A DNA stretch of 64,000 bases from Streptomyces hydrogenans (lineage in GTDB: Bacteria; Actinomycetota; Actinomycetes; Streptomycetales; Streptomycetaceae), in contig NZ_BNBS01000008.1 in assembly GCF_014656075.1 (NCBI RefSeq), positions 62,001-126,000 on the forward strand, read 5' to 3'. A program made the position numbers and the translations under genes. The notes beneath the pieces are model-generated. The model was not told the DNA's origin, did not search any database, and was given only the letters and a program-made list of their open reading frames with translations. Below, piece after piece: positions 7,713-16,926 of this stretch (position 1 is the first letter of the stretch; each line of letters starts with the position of its first letter).

Positions 7713-9686
7713 ATGACGAAGCCATCCCTCCCCGACCTCCTCCACGCCGCCGTCGCCGCCGTCGGCGGCACGGAGCGGCCCGGCCAGGTCACCATGGCCG
7801 AGGCCGTGGCCGAGGCCATCGACGACAACTCCCACCTGCTCGTCCAGGCGGGCACCGGCACCGGAAAGTCGCTCGGCTACCTCGTGCCGGCGCTCGCGCA
7901 CGGGGAGAGGGTGGTGGTGGCCACCGCCACCCTGGCGCTCCAGCGCCAGCTCGTCGAGCGCGACCTGCCGCGGACGGTCGACGCGCTCCACCCGCAGCTG
8001 CGCCGCCGCCCCCAGTTCGCCATGCTCAAGGGCCGGTCGAACTACCTGTGCCTGCACCGTCTCCACGAGGGGGTCCCGCAGGACGAGGAGGACGGCCTGT
8101 TCGACCCCTTCGAGGCGGCCGCCCCCACCAGCAAGCTCGGTCAGGACCTGCTCCGGCTGCGCGACTGGTCGGACGAGACGGAGACCGGAGACCGGGACGA
8201 CCTGACGCCCGGCGTCTCCGACCGGGCCTGGGCCCAGGTCTCGGTCTCCTCCCGGGAGTGCCTCGGCGCGAGCAAGTGCGCCTACGGGGCGGAATGCTTC
8301 GCCGAGGCGGCCCGTGAGCGCGCCAAGCTCGCCGACGTCGTCGTCACCAACCACGCCCTGCTCGCCATCGACGCGATCGAGGGCGCCCCGGTGCTGCCCC
8401 AGCACGAGGTCCTGATCGTCGACGAGGCGCACGAGCTGGTCTCCCGGGTCACCGGCGTGGCCACCGGCGAGCTCACCCCGGGCCAGGTGAACCGGGCGGT
8501 CCGCCGGTCCGCCAAGCTGGTGGACGAGAAGGTCGCCGACCAGCTCCAGACCGCCGCCGAAGGCTTCGAGCGGGTCATGGAGCTGGCCCTGCCGGGCCGC
8601 CTGGAGAAGATCCCGGAGGACCTGGCGTACGCGCTGATGGCGCTGCGCGACGCGGCCCGCGCCGTGATCACCGCGCTCGGGAACACCCGCGACCGCTCGG
8701 TGCAGGACGAGGACGCCGTCCGCAAGCAGGCGATGGCCTCGGTCGAGACGGTGCACGGCGTCGCCGAGCGGATCACCCAGGGGTCCGAGTACGACGTCGT
8801 CTGGTACGAGCGCCACGACCGCTTCGGCGCCTCGCTCAGGGTCGCACCGCTCTCGGTCTCCGGACTGCTGCGGGAGAAGCTCTTCACCGAGCGCTCCGTC
8901 GTCCTCGCCTCGGCCACGCTCAAGCTGGGCGGCGACTTCAACGGGGTGGGCGCCTCGCTCGGCCTGGCCCCCGAGGGCACCACCGGGGACGACCTGCCCG
9001 TGTGGAAGGGCATCGACGTCGGCTCCCCGTTCGACTACCCCAAGCAGGGGATCATGTACGTCGCCAAGCACCTGGCCAAGCCCGCCAGGGACGGCGACCG
9101 CGGCGACATGCTGGACGAACTCACCGAGCTGATCCAGGCAGCCGGCGGCCGGACCCTGGGGCTTTTCTCCTCGATGCGTGCGGCCCAGCTGGCGGCGGAG
9201 GAGCTGCGGAGCCGCATCCCGGAGTTCCCGATCCTGCTCCAGGGCGAGGACACCCTCGGCGAGCTGATCAAGAACTTCTCGGCCGATCCGCAGACCTGTC
9301 TCTTCGGCACGCTGTCGCTGTGGCAGGGCGTGGACGTGCCGGGGCCCAGCTGCCAGCTGGTCGTCATGGACAAGATCCCGTTCCCGCGCCCCGACGACCC
9401 GCTGATGAGCGCGCGCCAGAAGGCGGTCGAGGAGGGCGGGGGGAACGGCTTCATGGCCGTGGCGGCGACGCACGCGGCGCTGCTGATGGCCCAGGGCGCG
9501 GGTCGCCTGGTCCGCGCGACCGGTGACCGGGGAGTGGTGGCCGTCCTCGACCAGCGGCTCGCCACCGCGCGGTACGGCAGCTATCTGAAGGCTTCGATGC
9601 CCGACTTCTGGTACACGACCGACCGCAACCAGGTGCGCAGGTCGCTGGCGGCGATCGACGCGAAGGCGAAGGCCGACGGCGCCTGA
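7713..9686 (+). CDS. dinG: DinG/XPD-family ATP-dependent DNA helicase
   Basis: A 657-aa superfamily 2 helicase. GTGTGKS at 47-53 is Walker A and DEAH starts at D237. Four cysteines at 113, 183, 189 and 195 lie between Walker A and the DEAH box, the pattern of the XPD/DinG iron-sulfur domain. These 5'-3' helicases unwind damaged or R-loop DNA. The gene is convergent with lexA, with two strong stem-loops between. In E. coli dinG is LexA-regulated; here I see no SOS box upstream, only a leaderless-type -10. Confidence 0.93.
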   Translation: MTKPSLPDLLHAAVAAVGGTERPGQVTMAEAVAEAIDDNSHLLVQAGTGTGKSLGYLVPALAHGERVVVATATLALQRQLVERDLPRTVDALHPQLRRRPQFAMLKGRSNYLCLHRLHEGVPQDEEDGLFDPFEAAAPTSKLGQDLLRLRDWSDETETGDRDDLTPGVSDRAWAQVSVSSRECLGASKCAYGAECFAEAARERAKLADVVVTNHALLAIDAIEGAPVLPQHEVLIVDEAHELVSRVTGVATGELTPGQVNRAVRRSAKLVDEKVADQLQTAAEGFERVMELALPGRLEKIPEDLAYALMALRDAARAVITALGNTRDRSVQDEDAVRKQAMASVETVHGVAERITQGSEYDVVWYERHDRFGASLRVAPLSVSGLLREKLFTERSVVLASATLKLGGDFNGVGASLGLAPEGTTGDDLPVWKGIDVGSPFDYPKQGIMYVAKHLAKPARDGDRGDMLDELTELIQAAGGRTLGLFSSMRAAQLAAEELRSRIPEFPILLQGEDTLGELIKNFSADPQTCLFGTLSLWQGVDVPGPSCQLVVMDKIPFPRPDDPLMSARQKAVEEGGGNGFMAVAATHAALLMAQGAGRLVRATGDRGVVAVLDQRLATARYGSYLKASMPDFWYTTDRNQVRRSLAAIDAKAKADGA

Positions 9687-9707
9687 GCCGCCGGACCCGG
9701 GCACACC

Positions 9708-9736
9708 TCCGGCCCCGGCGGTGAACCGGGGCCGGA
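9708..9736. terminator. Stem-loop between convergent dinG and lexA
   Basis: Arms TCCGGCCCCGG and CCGGGGCCGGA form a perfect 11-bp stem with a 7-base loop, 21 bases after the dinG stop. Confidence 0.65.
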
Positions 9737-9767
9737 CGCGAGCCAGGAAAGCGGGAACGTACAGCGA

Positions 9768-9798
9768 GCCCCGGGACCGGCGCAGTGGGTCCCGGGGC
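9768..9798. terminator. Second stem-loop, lexA side
   Basis: GCCCCGGGACC (9768-9778) pairs perfectly with GGTCCCGGGGC (9788-9798) across a 9-base loop. It lies just after the lexA stop on the minus strand and probably ends lexA transcription. Confidence 0.6.
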
Positions 9799-9821
9799 CC
9801 GGTCCGAGCCGGCGGGTGAGG

Positions 9822-10610
9822 TCAGACCCGCCGCAGTACGGCGACCACCTTGCCGAGGATCGTCGCCTCGTCGCCGGGGATGGGCTGGTACGCGGCGTTG
9901 TGCGGGAGCAGCCACACGTGGCCGTCCTCGCGCTTGAAGCGCTTCACGGTGGCCTCGCCGTCGAGCATGGCGGCGACGATGTCGCCGTTCTCCGCGACGG
10001 GCTGGCGGCGGACCGTGACCCAGTCGCCGTCGCAGATGGCGGCCTCGATCATGGAGTCGCCGACGACCTTGAGGACGAAGAGCTCGCCGTCACCGACCAG
10101 CTGCCGGGGGAGGGGGAACACGTCCTCGACGGACTCCTCGGCCAGGATGGGGCCGCCAGCCGCGATCCGGCCGACGAGCGGCACGTACGACGCGGCGGGC
10201 TTGCCGGTGGTGTCGGTCGGCTGCGTGCTGGGCTGGTCCGAGCCGCGCACCTCGTACGCCCGGGGACGGTGCGGGTCGCGGCGGAGGAAGCCCTTGCGCT
10301 CCAGGGCCATCAGCTGGTGCGCCACCGACGATGTGCTGGAGAGCCCCACCGCCTGACCGATCTCGCGCATCGACGGCGGGTAGCCCCGCCGCTGGACCGA
10401 GTCGCGGATGACTTCGATGACCCGGCGCTGGCGGTCGGTGAGACCGGAGCTGTCGGCCCTGATGCCTGGAGGCCTTCCGGGGAGGGCTCGGGCGGGACGC
10501 CCGGGCTCCTCGCCGTTCATGGCTGTGTCGTTCATGGCGTGCACCGGCTCGAGTCGGCCCTGGGAGCGGTCCTGGGCGGTGATGGTGGCGCTGTCTGCGG
10601 TGGTGGTCAC
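9822..10610 (-). CDS. lexA: LexA SOS repressor / self-cleaving protease
   Basis: 262 aa. The N-terminal winged helix includes [15 protein letters not shown]. The C-terminal S24 domain has the cleavage bond A151-G152, nucleophile S186 (GDSM) and general-base K223 (TVKRFK). The spacings 35 and 37 equal those of E. coli LexA (A84/S119/K156). RecA-stimulated self-cleavage relieves repression of DNA-repair genes. GTG 10610 is chosen because GAGAGGGG lies about eight bases upstream; an ATG at 10685 would overlap the SOS box. The residues before the HTH form a longer N-terminal tail than in enterobacteria, a feature I associate with Streptomyces LexA. Confidence 0.97.
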   Translation of the reverse strand: MTTTADSATITAQDRSQGRLEPVHAMNDTAMNGEEPGRPARALPGRPPGIRADSSGLTDRQRRVIEVIRDSVQRRGYPPSMREIGQAVGLSSTSSVAHQLMALERKGFLRRDPHRPRAYEVRGSDQPSTQPTDTTGKPAASYVPLVGRIAAGGPILAEESVEDVFPLPRQLVGDGELFVLKVVGDSMIEAAICDGDWVTVRRQPVAENGDIVAAMLDGEATVKRFKREDGHVWLLPHNAAYQPIPGDEATILGKVVAVLRRV

Positions 10611-10676
10611 GTCGTCGGCCCCTCTCGAATGGTCTCCCTGGCTGGCACAACGGTAGTAGCTTTCGAAAGGTTGCGC

Positions 10677-10691
10677 CAAACACACGTTCGA
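10677..10691 (-). promoter_or_regulatory. SOS box (LexA operator) upstream of lexA
   Basis: On the minus strand the site reads TCGAACGTGTGTTTG, a close match to the actinobacterial SOS box (TCGAAC, four bases, GTTCGA) with the right half degenerate. It lies about 67 bases before the lexA GTG, where LexA would repress its own gene. Confidence 0.8.
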
Positions 10692-10898
10692 GTGAAAATC
10701 CGCAGATTGCCTTACGTGTGCGGGGGTGGGGGTGTATGGGGGTGGGGCCCGAGGGGGCCGAGGGGGCCGCGCCCGCCCTTACGGTAGCCTTCGCCGCTGG
10801 GTTGTCCGGCCCCGGCACGCCCTCCCAGTCTCCCATTCGCGGGGCACGGACGCGGCTCCGGGGGTCCCGCGACACGCGGGGGTGTCGCAACGTCCCCA

Positions 10899-10915
10899 AC
10901 CCAAGATCTAGTGGT
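10899..10915 (+). promoter_or_regulatory. NrdR-box-like site 1
   Basis: ACCC, a GATC centre and TAGTGGT form a degenerate palindrome. A second copy of ACCC and TAGTGGT follows 31 bases downstream. Tandem 16-17 bp boxes about three helical turns apart upstream of nrd genes are the known layout for NrdR binding. Confidence 0.6.
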
Positions 10916-10930
10916 TGGATGTCACCGGCC

Positions 10931-10946
10931 ACCCAGGGATAGTGGT
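10931..10946 (+). promoter_or_regulatory. NrdR-box-like site 2
   Basis: ACCCAGGGATAGTGGT, one base shorter inside than site 1. It is followed 30 bases later by a possible -10 element TATGCT (10977-10982), so NrdR bound here would block the nrdR promoter. Confidence 0.55.
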
Positions 10947-11055
10947 CCCCGGTCTGCCGGGGTGCCGTCCATCGCCTATGCTGGTGGTCGCTTCGAGGGC
11001 CTTGACGGGCCTGGCGAGGCTGTTCGGTCATGCCGTGAGGAGAGGGTCGTAACCA

Positions 11056-11562
11056 ATGCACTGCCCCTTCTGCAGGCACCCCGACAGCCGGGTCGTCGAC
11101 AGTCGCACCACCGATGACGGCACGTCCATCCGACGCCGCCGTCAGTGCACCGACTGCGCCCGCCGTTTCACCACGGTGGAGACCTGTTCGCTCATGGTGG
11201 TCAAGCGCTCCGGCGTCACCGAACCCTTCAGTCGTACCAAGGTCATCTCCGGCGTCCGCAAGGCGTGTCAGGGGCGGCCGGTCACCGAGGACGCCCTCGC
11301 CAAGCTCGGCCAGCGGGTCGAGGAGGCGGTGCGCGCCACCGGCAGTGCCGAGCTGACCACGCACGACGTGGGCCTGGCCATCCTCGGACCGCTGGGGGAG
11401 CTCGACCTCGTCGCGTACCTGCGCTTCGCGTCCGTGTACAAGGCTTTCGAGGGGCTCGAAGACTTCGAGGCCGCCATCGCGGAACTCCGCGTGCGGCCTC
11501 CCGCTGAGAAGGGCGGGACCGGCACCCCCGAGGTGTCCGTTCCCGCCGGCGCCGCCGACTGA
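11056..11562 (+). CDS. nrdR: Transcriptional repressor NrdR
   Basis: 168 aa. The zinc ribbon has Cys pairs at C3/C6 and C31/C34, then RRFTTVE leads into an ATP-cone domain (about 49-139) that senses dATP/ATP. NrdR represses ribonucleotide reductase operons, including its own with nrdJ. The C-terminal 25 residues are a Gly/Pro-rich tail. It lies 173 bases before nrdJ on the same strand. A weak SD (GAGGAGAGGGTC) precedes the ATG. Confidence 0.96.
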   Translation: MHCPFCRHPDSRVVDSRTTDDGTSIRRRRQCTDCARRFTTVETCSLMVVKRSGVTEPFSRTKVISGVRKACQGRPVTEDALAKLGQRVEEAVRATGSAELTTHDVGLAILGPLGELDLVAYLRFASVYKAFEGLEDFEAAIAELRVRPPAEKGGTGTPEVSVPAGAAD

Positions 11563-11735
11563 CGGCGGCCCGGGCCCTCGCGGCCCGGCGACCGGCCGCC
11601 GTGCGGCCGTGAAGACCTGCCCCGGGCGACCTCCGTGGTGCCCGCGGGTCAAGCAGTACAGAACGTAGTACAGAAGACGGTGCTCTGGAATTATCTGGGC
11701 GCCAAAGGGTGTTTTGCCCGTATATGGGAGGCGGC

Positions 11736-14633
11736 ATGACAGAGACGGCGAGCGGCCCGGCACGTGGTTCCCGCACCAAGGGAGCCAAGGCGGCGAGCAA
11801 GGGCCTGCGGATCGAGCGCATCCACACCACCCCCGGCGTGCATCCGTACGACGAGGTGAACTGGGAGCGCCGTGACGTCGTCATGACCAACTGGCGCGAC
11901 GGCTCGATCAACTTCGAGCAGCGCGGCGTCGAGTTCCCCGACTTCTGGTCGGTGAACGCGGTCAACATCGTCACCAGCAAGTACTTCCGCGGGGCCGTCG
12001 GCACCCCGCAGCGCGAGACCGGTCTGAAGCAGCTCATCGACCGCATCGTGAAGACCTACACGAAGGCCGGCGAGGACTACGGCTACTTCGCCTCGCCCGC
12101 CGACGCCGAGATCTTCGAGCACGAGCTCACGTACGCCCTCCTCCACCAGATCTTCAGCTTCAACTCGCCGGTCTGGTTCAACGTCGGCACGCCCCAGCCC
12201 CAGCAGGTCTCCGCCTGCTTCATCCTGTCCGTCGACGACTCCATGGAGTCGATCCTCGACTGGTACAAGGAAGAGGGCATGATCTTCAAGGGCGGCTCGG
12301 GCGCCGGCCTGAACCTCTCCCGCATCCGCTCCTCCAAGGAGCTCCTCTCCTCCGGCGGCAACGCCTCCGGCCCGGTCTCCTTCATGCGCGGCGCCGACGC
12401 CTCCGCGGGAACGATCAAGTCCGGTGGCGCCACCCGCCGCGCCGCCAAGATGGTCATCCTCGACGTCGACCACCCCGACATCGAGAACTTCATCGAGACC
12501 AAGGTCAAGGAGGAGGAGAAGATCCGCGCCCTCCGTGACGCGGGCTTCGACATGGACCTGGGCGGCGACGACATCACGTCCGTCCAGTACCAGAACGCCA
12601 ACAACTCCGTCCGCGTGAACGACGAGTTCATGAAGGCCGTGGAGTCCGGCGGCACCTTCGGTCTCCGTGCCCGCATGACCGGTGAGGTCATCGAGAAGGT
12701 CGACGCCAAGTCGCTCTTCCGCAAGATGGCCGAGGCCGCGTGGGCCTGCGCCGACCCGGGCATCCAGTACGACGACACGATCAACCGCTGGCACACCTGC
12801 CCCGAGTCCGGCCGCATCAACGGCTCGAACCCGTGCAGCGAGTACATGCACCTGGACAACACGTCCTGCAACCTCGCCTCGCTGAACCTCATGAAGTTCC
12901 TCAAGGACGACGGCAAGGGCAACCAGTCGTTCGACGTCGAGCGCTTCGCCAAGGTCGTCGAGCTCGTCATCACCGCGATGGACATCTCCATCTGCTTCGC
13001 CGACTTCCCGACCGAGAAGATCGGCGAGAACACCCGCGCCTTCCGCCAGCTCGGCATCGGCTACGCCAACCTCGGCGCCCTGCTGATGGCGACCGGCCAC
13101 GCGTACGACTCCGACGGCGGCCGCGCGCTCGCCGGTGCCATCAGCTCCCTGATGACCGGCACCTCGTACAAGCGCTCCGCCGAGCTCGCCGCGGTCGTCG
13201 GCGCCTACGACGGCTACGCCCGCAACGCCGAGCCGCACCAGCGCGTCATGAAGCAGCACGCCGACGCCAACGAGACGGCCGTCCGCGTGGACGACCTGGA
13301 CTCGCCGATCTGGGCCGCCGCCACGGAGGCCTGGCAGGACGTGATCCGCCTCGGCGCCAAGAACGGCTTCCGCAACGCCCAGGCGTCCGTCATCGCCCCG
13401 ACCGGCACCATCGGTCTCGCGATGTCCTGCGACACCACCGGCCTCGAGCCCGACCTCGCCCTGGTCAAGTTCAAGAAGCTCGTCGGCGGCGGCTCGATGC
13501 AGATCGTCAACGGCACCGTCCCGCAGGCCCTGCGCCGCCTGGGCTACCAGGAGGAGCAGATCGAGGCGATCGTCGCCCACATCGCCGAGCACGGCAATGT
13601 GATCGACGCCCCGGGTCTGAAGACCGAGCACTACGAGGTCTTCGACTGCGCCATGGGCGAGCGCTCCATCTCCGCGATGGGCCACGTCCGCATGATGGCC
13701 GCCATCCAGCCGTGGATCTCCGGCGCCCTCTCCAAGACCGTGAACCTGCCGGAGACGGCCACGGTCGAGGACGTCGAGGAGGTCTACTTCGAGGCGTGGA
13801 AGATGGGCGTCAAGGCGCTCGCGATCTACCGCGACAACTGCAAGGTCGGCCAGCCGCTCTCCGCCAAGAAGAAGGAGGACGAGAAGGCCGAGGTGACCGC
13901 GAAGACCGAGGCGACGATCCGCGAGGCCGTCGAGAAGGTCGTCGAGTACCGCCCGGTCCGCAAGCGTCTCCCGAAGGGCCGCCCGGGGATCACCACCTCC
14001 TTCACCGTCGGTGGCGCCGAGGGCTACATGACCGCCAACTCCTACCCGGACGACGGTCTCGGCGAGGTCTTCCTGAAGATGTCGAAGCAGGGTTCGACCC
14101 TCGCGGGCATGATGGACGCCTTCTCCATCGCCGTCTCCGTCGGTCTGCAGTACGGCGTGCCGCTGGAGACCTACGTCTCGAAGTTCACCAACATGCGCTT
14201 CGAGCCGGCCGGCATGACGGACGACCCGGACGTGCGGATGGCGCAGTCGATCGTCGACTACATCTTCCGCCGCCTGGCGCTGGACTTCCTGCCCTTCGAG
14301 ACCCGCTCCGCGCTCGGCATCCACTCCGCCGAGGAGCGTCAGCGTCACCTGGAGACCGGCTCCTACGAGCAGTCCGACGAGGACGTGGACGTCGAGGGCC
14401 TGGCCCAGTCCGCCCCGGTCGCCACGGAGCTGAAGGCCGTCGCCGCCCCGGCTCCGGTGGTCAAGGCCGAGGTTCCGGCCCCGAAGCAGGCGCACACCTC
14501 GGCGGAGCTCGTCGAGATGCAGCTCGGCATCAGCGCCGACGCCCCGCTCTGCTTCTCCTGCGGTACGAAGATGCAGCGCGCCGGCTCCTGCTACATCTGC
14601 GAGGGCTGCGGCTCCACCAGCGGCTGCAGCTGA
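11736..14633 (+). CDS. nrdJ: Adenosylcobalamin-dependent (class II) ribonucleotide reductase NrdJ
   Basis: 965 aa. Class II signature features include SPVWFNVG, a redox Cys at C161 (QVSACF), the active-site NPCSE with thiyl-radical C367 and E369, and PTGTIGLAMSCDTTG. The C-terminus is a Cys-rich ribbon (CFSCGTKM ... CEGCGS ... GCS) that re-reduces the active site. It converts ribonucleotides to deoxyribonucleotides using vitamin B12, with or without oxygen. ATG 11736 follows GGGAGGC by four bases; an ATG at 11709 has no SD. No B12 riboswitch is visible in front, as expected because in Streptomyces that element controls the class I genes. Confidence 0.97.
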   Translation: MTETASGPARGSRTKGAKAASKGLRIERIHTTPGVHPYDEVNWERRDVVMTNWRDGSINFEQRGVEFPDFWSVNAVNIVTSKYFRGAVGTPQRETGLKQLIDRIVKTYTKAGEDYGYFASPADAEIFEHELTYALLHQIFSFNSPVWFNVGTPQPQQVSACFILSVDDSMESILDWYKEEGMIFKGGSGAGLNLSRIRSSKELLSSGGNASGPVSFMRGADASAGTIKSGGATRRAAKMVILDVDHPDIENFIETKVKEEEKIRALRDAGFDMDLGGDDITSVQYQNANNSVRVNDEFMKAVESGGTFGLRARMTGEVIEKVDAKSLFRKMAEAAWACADPGIQYDDTINRWHTCPESGRINGSNPCSEYMHLDNTSCNLASLNLMKFLKDDGKGNQSFDVERFAKVVELVITAMDISICFADFPTEKIGENTRAFRQLGIGYANLGALLMATGHAYDSDGGRALAGAISSLMTGTSYKRSAELAAVVGAYDGYARNAEPHQRVMKQHADANETAVRVDDLDSPIWAAATEAWQDVIRLGAKNGFRNAQASVIAPTGTIGLAMSCDTTGLEPDLALVKFKKLVGGGSMQIVNGTVPQALRRLGYQEEQIEAIVAHIAEHGNVIDAPGLKTEHYEVFDCAMGERSISAMGHVRMMAAIQPWISGALSKTVNLPETATVEDVEEVYFEAWKMGVKALAIYRDNCKVGQPLSAKKKEDEKAEVTAKTEATIREAVEKVVEYRPVRKRLPKGRPGITTSFTVGGAEGYMTANSYPDDGLGEVFLKMSKQGSTLAGMMDAFSIAVSVGLQYGVPLETYVSKFTNMRFEPAGMTDDPDVRMAQSIVDYIFRRLALDFLPFETRSALGIHSAEERQRHLETGSYEQSDEDVDVEGLAQSAPVATELKAVAAPAPVVKAEVPAPKQAHTSAELVEMQLGISADAPLCFSCGTKMQRAGSCYICEGCGSTSGCS

Positions 14634-14647
14634 CCTGAGGCGATGAA

Positions 14648-14671
14648 CCCGCCGGGAGTGATCCCGGCGGG
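14648..14671 (+). terminator. Stem-loop after nrdJ
   Basis: CCCGCCGGGA and TCCCGGCGGG form a perfect 10-bp stem with a GTGA tetraloop, 14 bases after the nrdJ stop. Confidence 0.65.
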
Positions 14672-14757
14672 CGGGCGGTGGGACCGGACGCCGGTTCCGC
14701 CGCCCTTCGTCGTGTCCGGACCGTTCCGGCGGGCGCCGGGGCGGTGGGAGCGCCGGG

Positions 14758-15288
14758 TCAGGCGCGCGCGGAGCCCATGAGCGAGCCGAAGGTCGCCGGG
14801 TCGGTGTCGAACCCTCGGGACAGGCGTCGGAAGGTCCAGCCCGCCGAGCCGTCCCGGGTGAACTCGACGACCGTCGCCGCGGTCGCGTCGGCGGCTGCCG
14901 AGAGGTCGTCGTCGAGCAGTTCGGTGTAGCCCTCGCTGACCCGCACGGCGGTCTGGGCTATGGAGCCGAAGACGATCCGGCCGCCGGACTGCTGTATCGC
15001 CACGCCGACCACGACGCGGACGTAGCGCGGCGCGAGCCGGTCGAGCTCCAGGGTCATCGCCTCGTCGTAGCCGAATCCCTGCCCCGTGCGGCTGTCGCGG
15101 AGGAGGGTGATCGTCCCGTCGGGGGAGCGGCTGCCGAAGTGGACCAGCTGGGCGGGCGTCCCGTGCGGGTCGTCGGCGGTGAAGACGGCGGCGACGAGGT
15201 CCAGGTCGTGCGCGGGCGCGCCCGCCGGCGCCGGGTCCCACTTGAGCGCCACCTCGACCTTGCCGACGCCCTTGTTGAGTCCGCTCAC
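14758..15288 (-). CDS. TerD-family stress-response protein
   Basis: A 176-aa single TerD domain: SGLNKGVGKVEVALKWDP at the start, HDLDLVAAVF (an acidic calcium-binding motif), GFGYDEAMTLELDRL and FRRLSRGFDTDP. TerD proteins bind calcium and occur with tellurite, phage and oxidative-stress phenotypes; the molecular role is unsettled. GTG 15288 is preferred because AGGGGAAG lies before it and the domain begins right after; an ATG at 15312 is possible. The gene stands alone between nrdJ and a DUF4937 gene and is transcribed towards nrdJ. The other ter genes are not nearby. Confidence 0.88.
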   Translation of the reverse strand: MSGLNKGVGKVEVALKWDPAPAGAPAHDLDLVAAVFTADDPHGTPAQLVHFGSRSPDGTITLLRDSRTGQGFGYDEAMTLELDRLAPRYVRVVVGVAIQQSGGRIVFGSIAQTAVRVSEGYTELLDDDLSAAADATAATVVEFTRDGSAGWTFRRLSRGFDTDPATFGSLMGSARA

Positions 15289-15519
15289 GATGCTTCCCCT
15301 CTCCCCGATCACCTGTGCGGGCCCGTCGCCCCGGGTCCTTCTTCATGGTGTCACGCACGTAGGACAGTTGGGTCGGCTGAGGTCTCCGAGTGCTGTTCCG
15401 GGGCGGGACGTGCCGGAAACTCGACGCCCGACTGGCCTGAAAGGAAGGGGTGCCTGACGGCACCTCAAGCGCCGTTGTCCATCTGGGGCGACGGTCTGCC
15501 GGGGCGCTCCCCTGACCCG

Positions 15520-15525
15520 TACGAT
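15520..15525 (+). promoter_or_regulatory. -10 element TACGAT, leaderless-type promoter
   Basis: TACGAT ends six bases before the GTG start at 15532, with no SD between. This supports the GTG as the true start, since nearby upstream starts would precede the transcript. Confidence 0.55.
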
Positions 15526-15531
15526 GGCGCG

Positions 15532-16137
15532 GTGCTGGTCAAGTGGATTCGCTGCGCCGTCGTGGACCGTCGAGGGTTCGAGCGGGGGCAGCGGAAGTGG
15601 GCGGGGCTGCTCGGGGAGCCGGGTTTCCGGGGGCAGGGCGGCGGTTGGAGCCGCGCCCGCCCCGAGGTCGCGCACATCTTCTCCTTCTGGGAGAGCCGGG
15701 CCTTCTACGACTCCTTCATGGCCCGCTCGCACGACCGGCTCGCCGCCGCGCAGTCCGGCACGTTCAAGGACGCGCAGATCAAGCTCTTCGACCACCGCTT
15801 CGACGTGAAGACCGGCTTCGAGCCGAAGTTCGCCGACGCGGACGTCGCGCGGGTGGCGCACTGCCGCGTCCATGAGGAGCGGGTGGAGCACTTCGCCCTC
15901 ATGCAGGAGAAGGTGTGGAACCCGGCGATGGCCGGGTCCCCCGGCATGCTGCGGGGACTCTTCGGCGAGTCGCCGGGCCACGAGTTCCTGGTGCTCTCCC
16001 TGTGGAACTCCGCTGCGGAGCACGGCAAGTACCGCGAGGAGCGGGTCGAACGCCTCGGCCTGCGGGCGCAGACCGAGGCCGACGTGGCCGCGCTCACGGG
16101 TGACGTGGTGCGGCTCGAACCGACCTGGACCGTCTGA
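15532..16137 (+). CDS. DUF4937/YdbC-family protein
   Basis: 201 aa, beginning VLVKWIRCAVVD. It contains two related halves (HIFSFWESRAFYDSFM ... and EFLVLSLWNSAAEHGKY ...), the look of a duplicated alpha/beta-barrel (ABM-like) fold, in keeping with the DUF4937 family. Members are small cytoplasmic proteins of unknown role, sometimes likened to antibiotic monooxygenase folds; no catalytic residues can be named. The start is set by the -10 element six bases upstream. It is convergent with the TetR gene, whose stop is four bases away. Confidence 0.7.
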   Translation: MLVKWIRCAVVDRRGFERGQRKWAGLLGEPGFRGQGGGWSRARPEVAHIFSFWESRAFYDSFMARSHDRLAAAQSGTFKDAQIKLFDHRFDVKTGFEPKFADADVARVAHCRVHEERVEHFALMQEKVWNPAMAGSPGMLRGLFGESPGHEFLVLSLWNSAAEHGKYREERVERLGLRAQTEADVAALTGDVVRLEPTWTV

Positions 16138-16141
16138 CCGT

Positions 16142-16834
16142 TCAGCTCCCGGCGGCGGACGTGCCGACGGCCGCGCCGGGGGCCGACGCCTGGCCCGGGC
16201 GCTCGGTCCGTCTGCCGAAGACGCCCGCGTTCACCGCTGCCAGCGCCGCGTCCGCGGCCTGGTCCGCCACGCTCTCGTCGACGGGTTCACGGGTGACGAA
16301 GAGGCGGAGGAAGAGAGGGGCGGAGACCGCCCGGACCACCGCCCCGGCGTCCGTGGCGGCGGGGGCCTCGCCGCGGTCCATCGCCCTGGTCACGACCTCC
16401 TCGCAGCGGCGGAACCGCTCGGCGTAGAAGGAGCGCAGGGCGTCTGCGGCGCGCGGTGACTGGAACGCGGCGCCGACGAAGGCGGTGGGCGCGGCGGCAT
16501 GGGCCGGGTCACTGAACCCCTCGACGACCTCGCGGGCGAGGGCGCGCAGGTCGCCGGCGAGGCTGCCGGTGTCGGGCGGAGTCCACGCGTCCTCCCCGGC
16601 GAGGTCGAGGGCGTCGGCCACCATGCCCTCCACCCCGCCCCAGCGGCGGTAGAGCGTCGTCTTGTGCACGCCGGAGTGCTCCGCCACGTACTCCACCGTC
16701 AGGGCGGGGTACCCGTGTTCCGTGAGTCCGGTCAGGACGGCGTCGCGGACGGCGGTCCGGGTGCGGGCGGTGCGTCCGCCGGGGCGCCGGCTGCCTGGCG
16801 CGGGGGCGCCGGAGTCTTCACTCGTCTCGCTCAA
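16142..16834 (-). CDS. TetR/AcrR-family repressor, divergent from ABC-F
   Basis: 230 aa. The N-terminal HTH runs from about residue 22 to 70 and includes LTVEYVAEHSGVHKTTLYRRW, a canonical TetR recognition helix. The C-terminal ligand domain has SPLFLRLFVTREPV-like features of the TetR_C_11 type. The start is a TTG at 16834 with GGGAG six bases before it. The 92-base gap to the divergent ABC-F gene holds a perfect 17-bp palindrome, the likely operator for both genes. I infer that it senses the drug the ABC-F protein protects against. Confidence 0.88.
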   Translation of the reverse strand: MSETSEDSGAPAPGSRRPGGRTARTRTAVRDAVLTGLTEHGYPALTVEYVAEHSGVHKTTLYRRWGGVEGMVADALDLAGEDAWTPPDTGSLAGDLRALAREVVEGFSDPAHAAAPTAFVGAAFQSPRAADALRSFYAERFRRCEEVVTRAMDRGEAPAATDAGAVVRAVSAPLFLRLFVTREPVDESVADQAADAALAAVNAGVFGRRTERPGQASAPGAAVGTSAAGS

Positions 16835-16861
16835 TTGCTACTCCCGTTGCATTAGTGGTTC

Positions 16862-16878
16862 CGAGTGTGCCACACTCG
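16862..16878. promoter_or_regulatory. 17-bp palindrome, likely TetR operator
   Basis: CGAGTGT, GCC, ACACTCG: perfect 7-bp arms and a 3-base centre, midway between the divergent TetR and ABC-F genes. A second imperfect repeat (ACGCAAC, AAGG, GTTGTGT; 16885-16902) follows it. Confidence 0.65.
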
Positions 16879-16926
16879 CCATTAACGCAACAAGGGTTGT
16901 GTTTGCATTCCGTTCCGGGAGGTGCC

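Noticed and set aside
11563..11735. Cobalamin riboswitch before nrdJ
   Set aside because: The gap is short and lacks the B12-box. Only a direct repeat of AGTACAGAA near 11654-11671 and GC-rich hairpins are seen.
11691..14495. Long antisense frame opposite nrdJ
   Set aside because: A mirror of nrdJ codon bias; no start signal and no recognisable domain.
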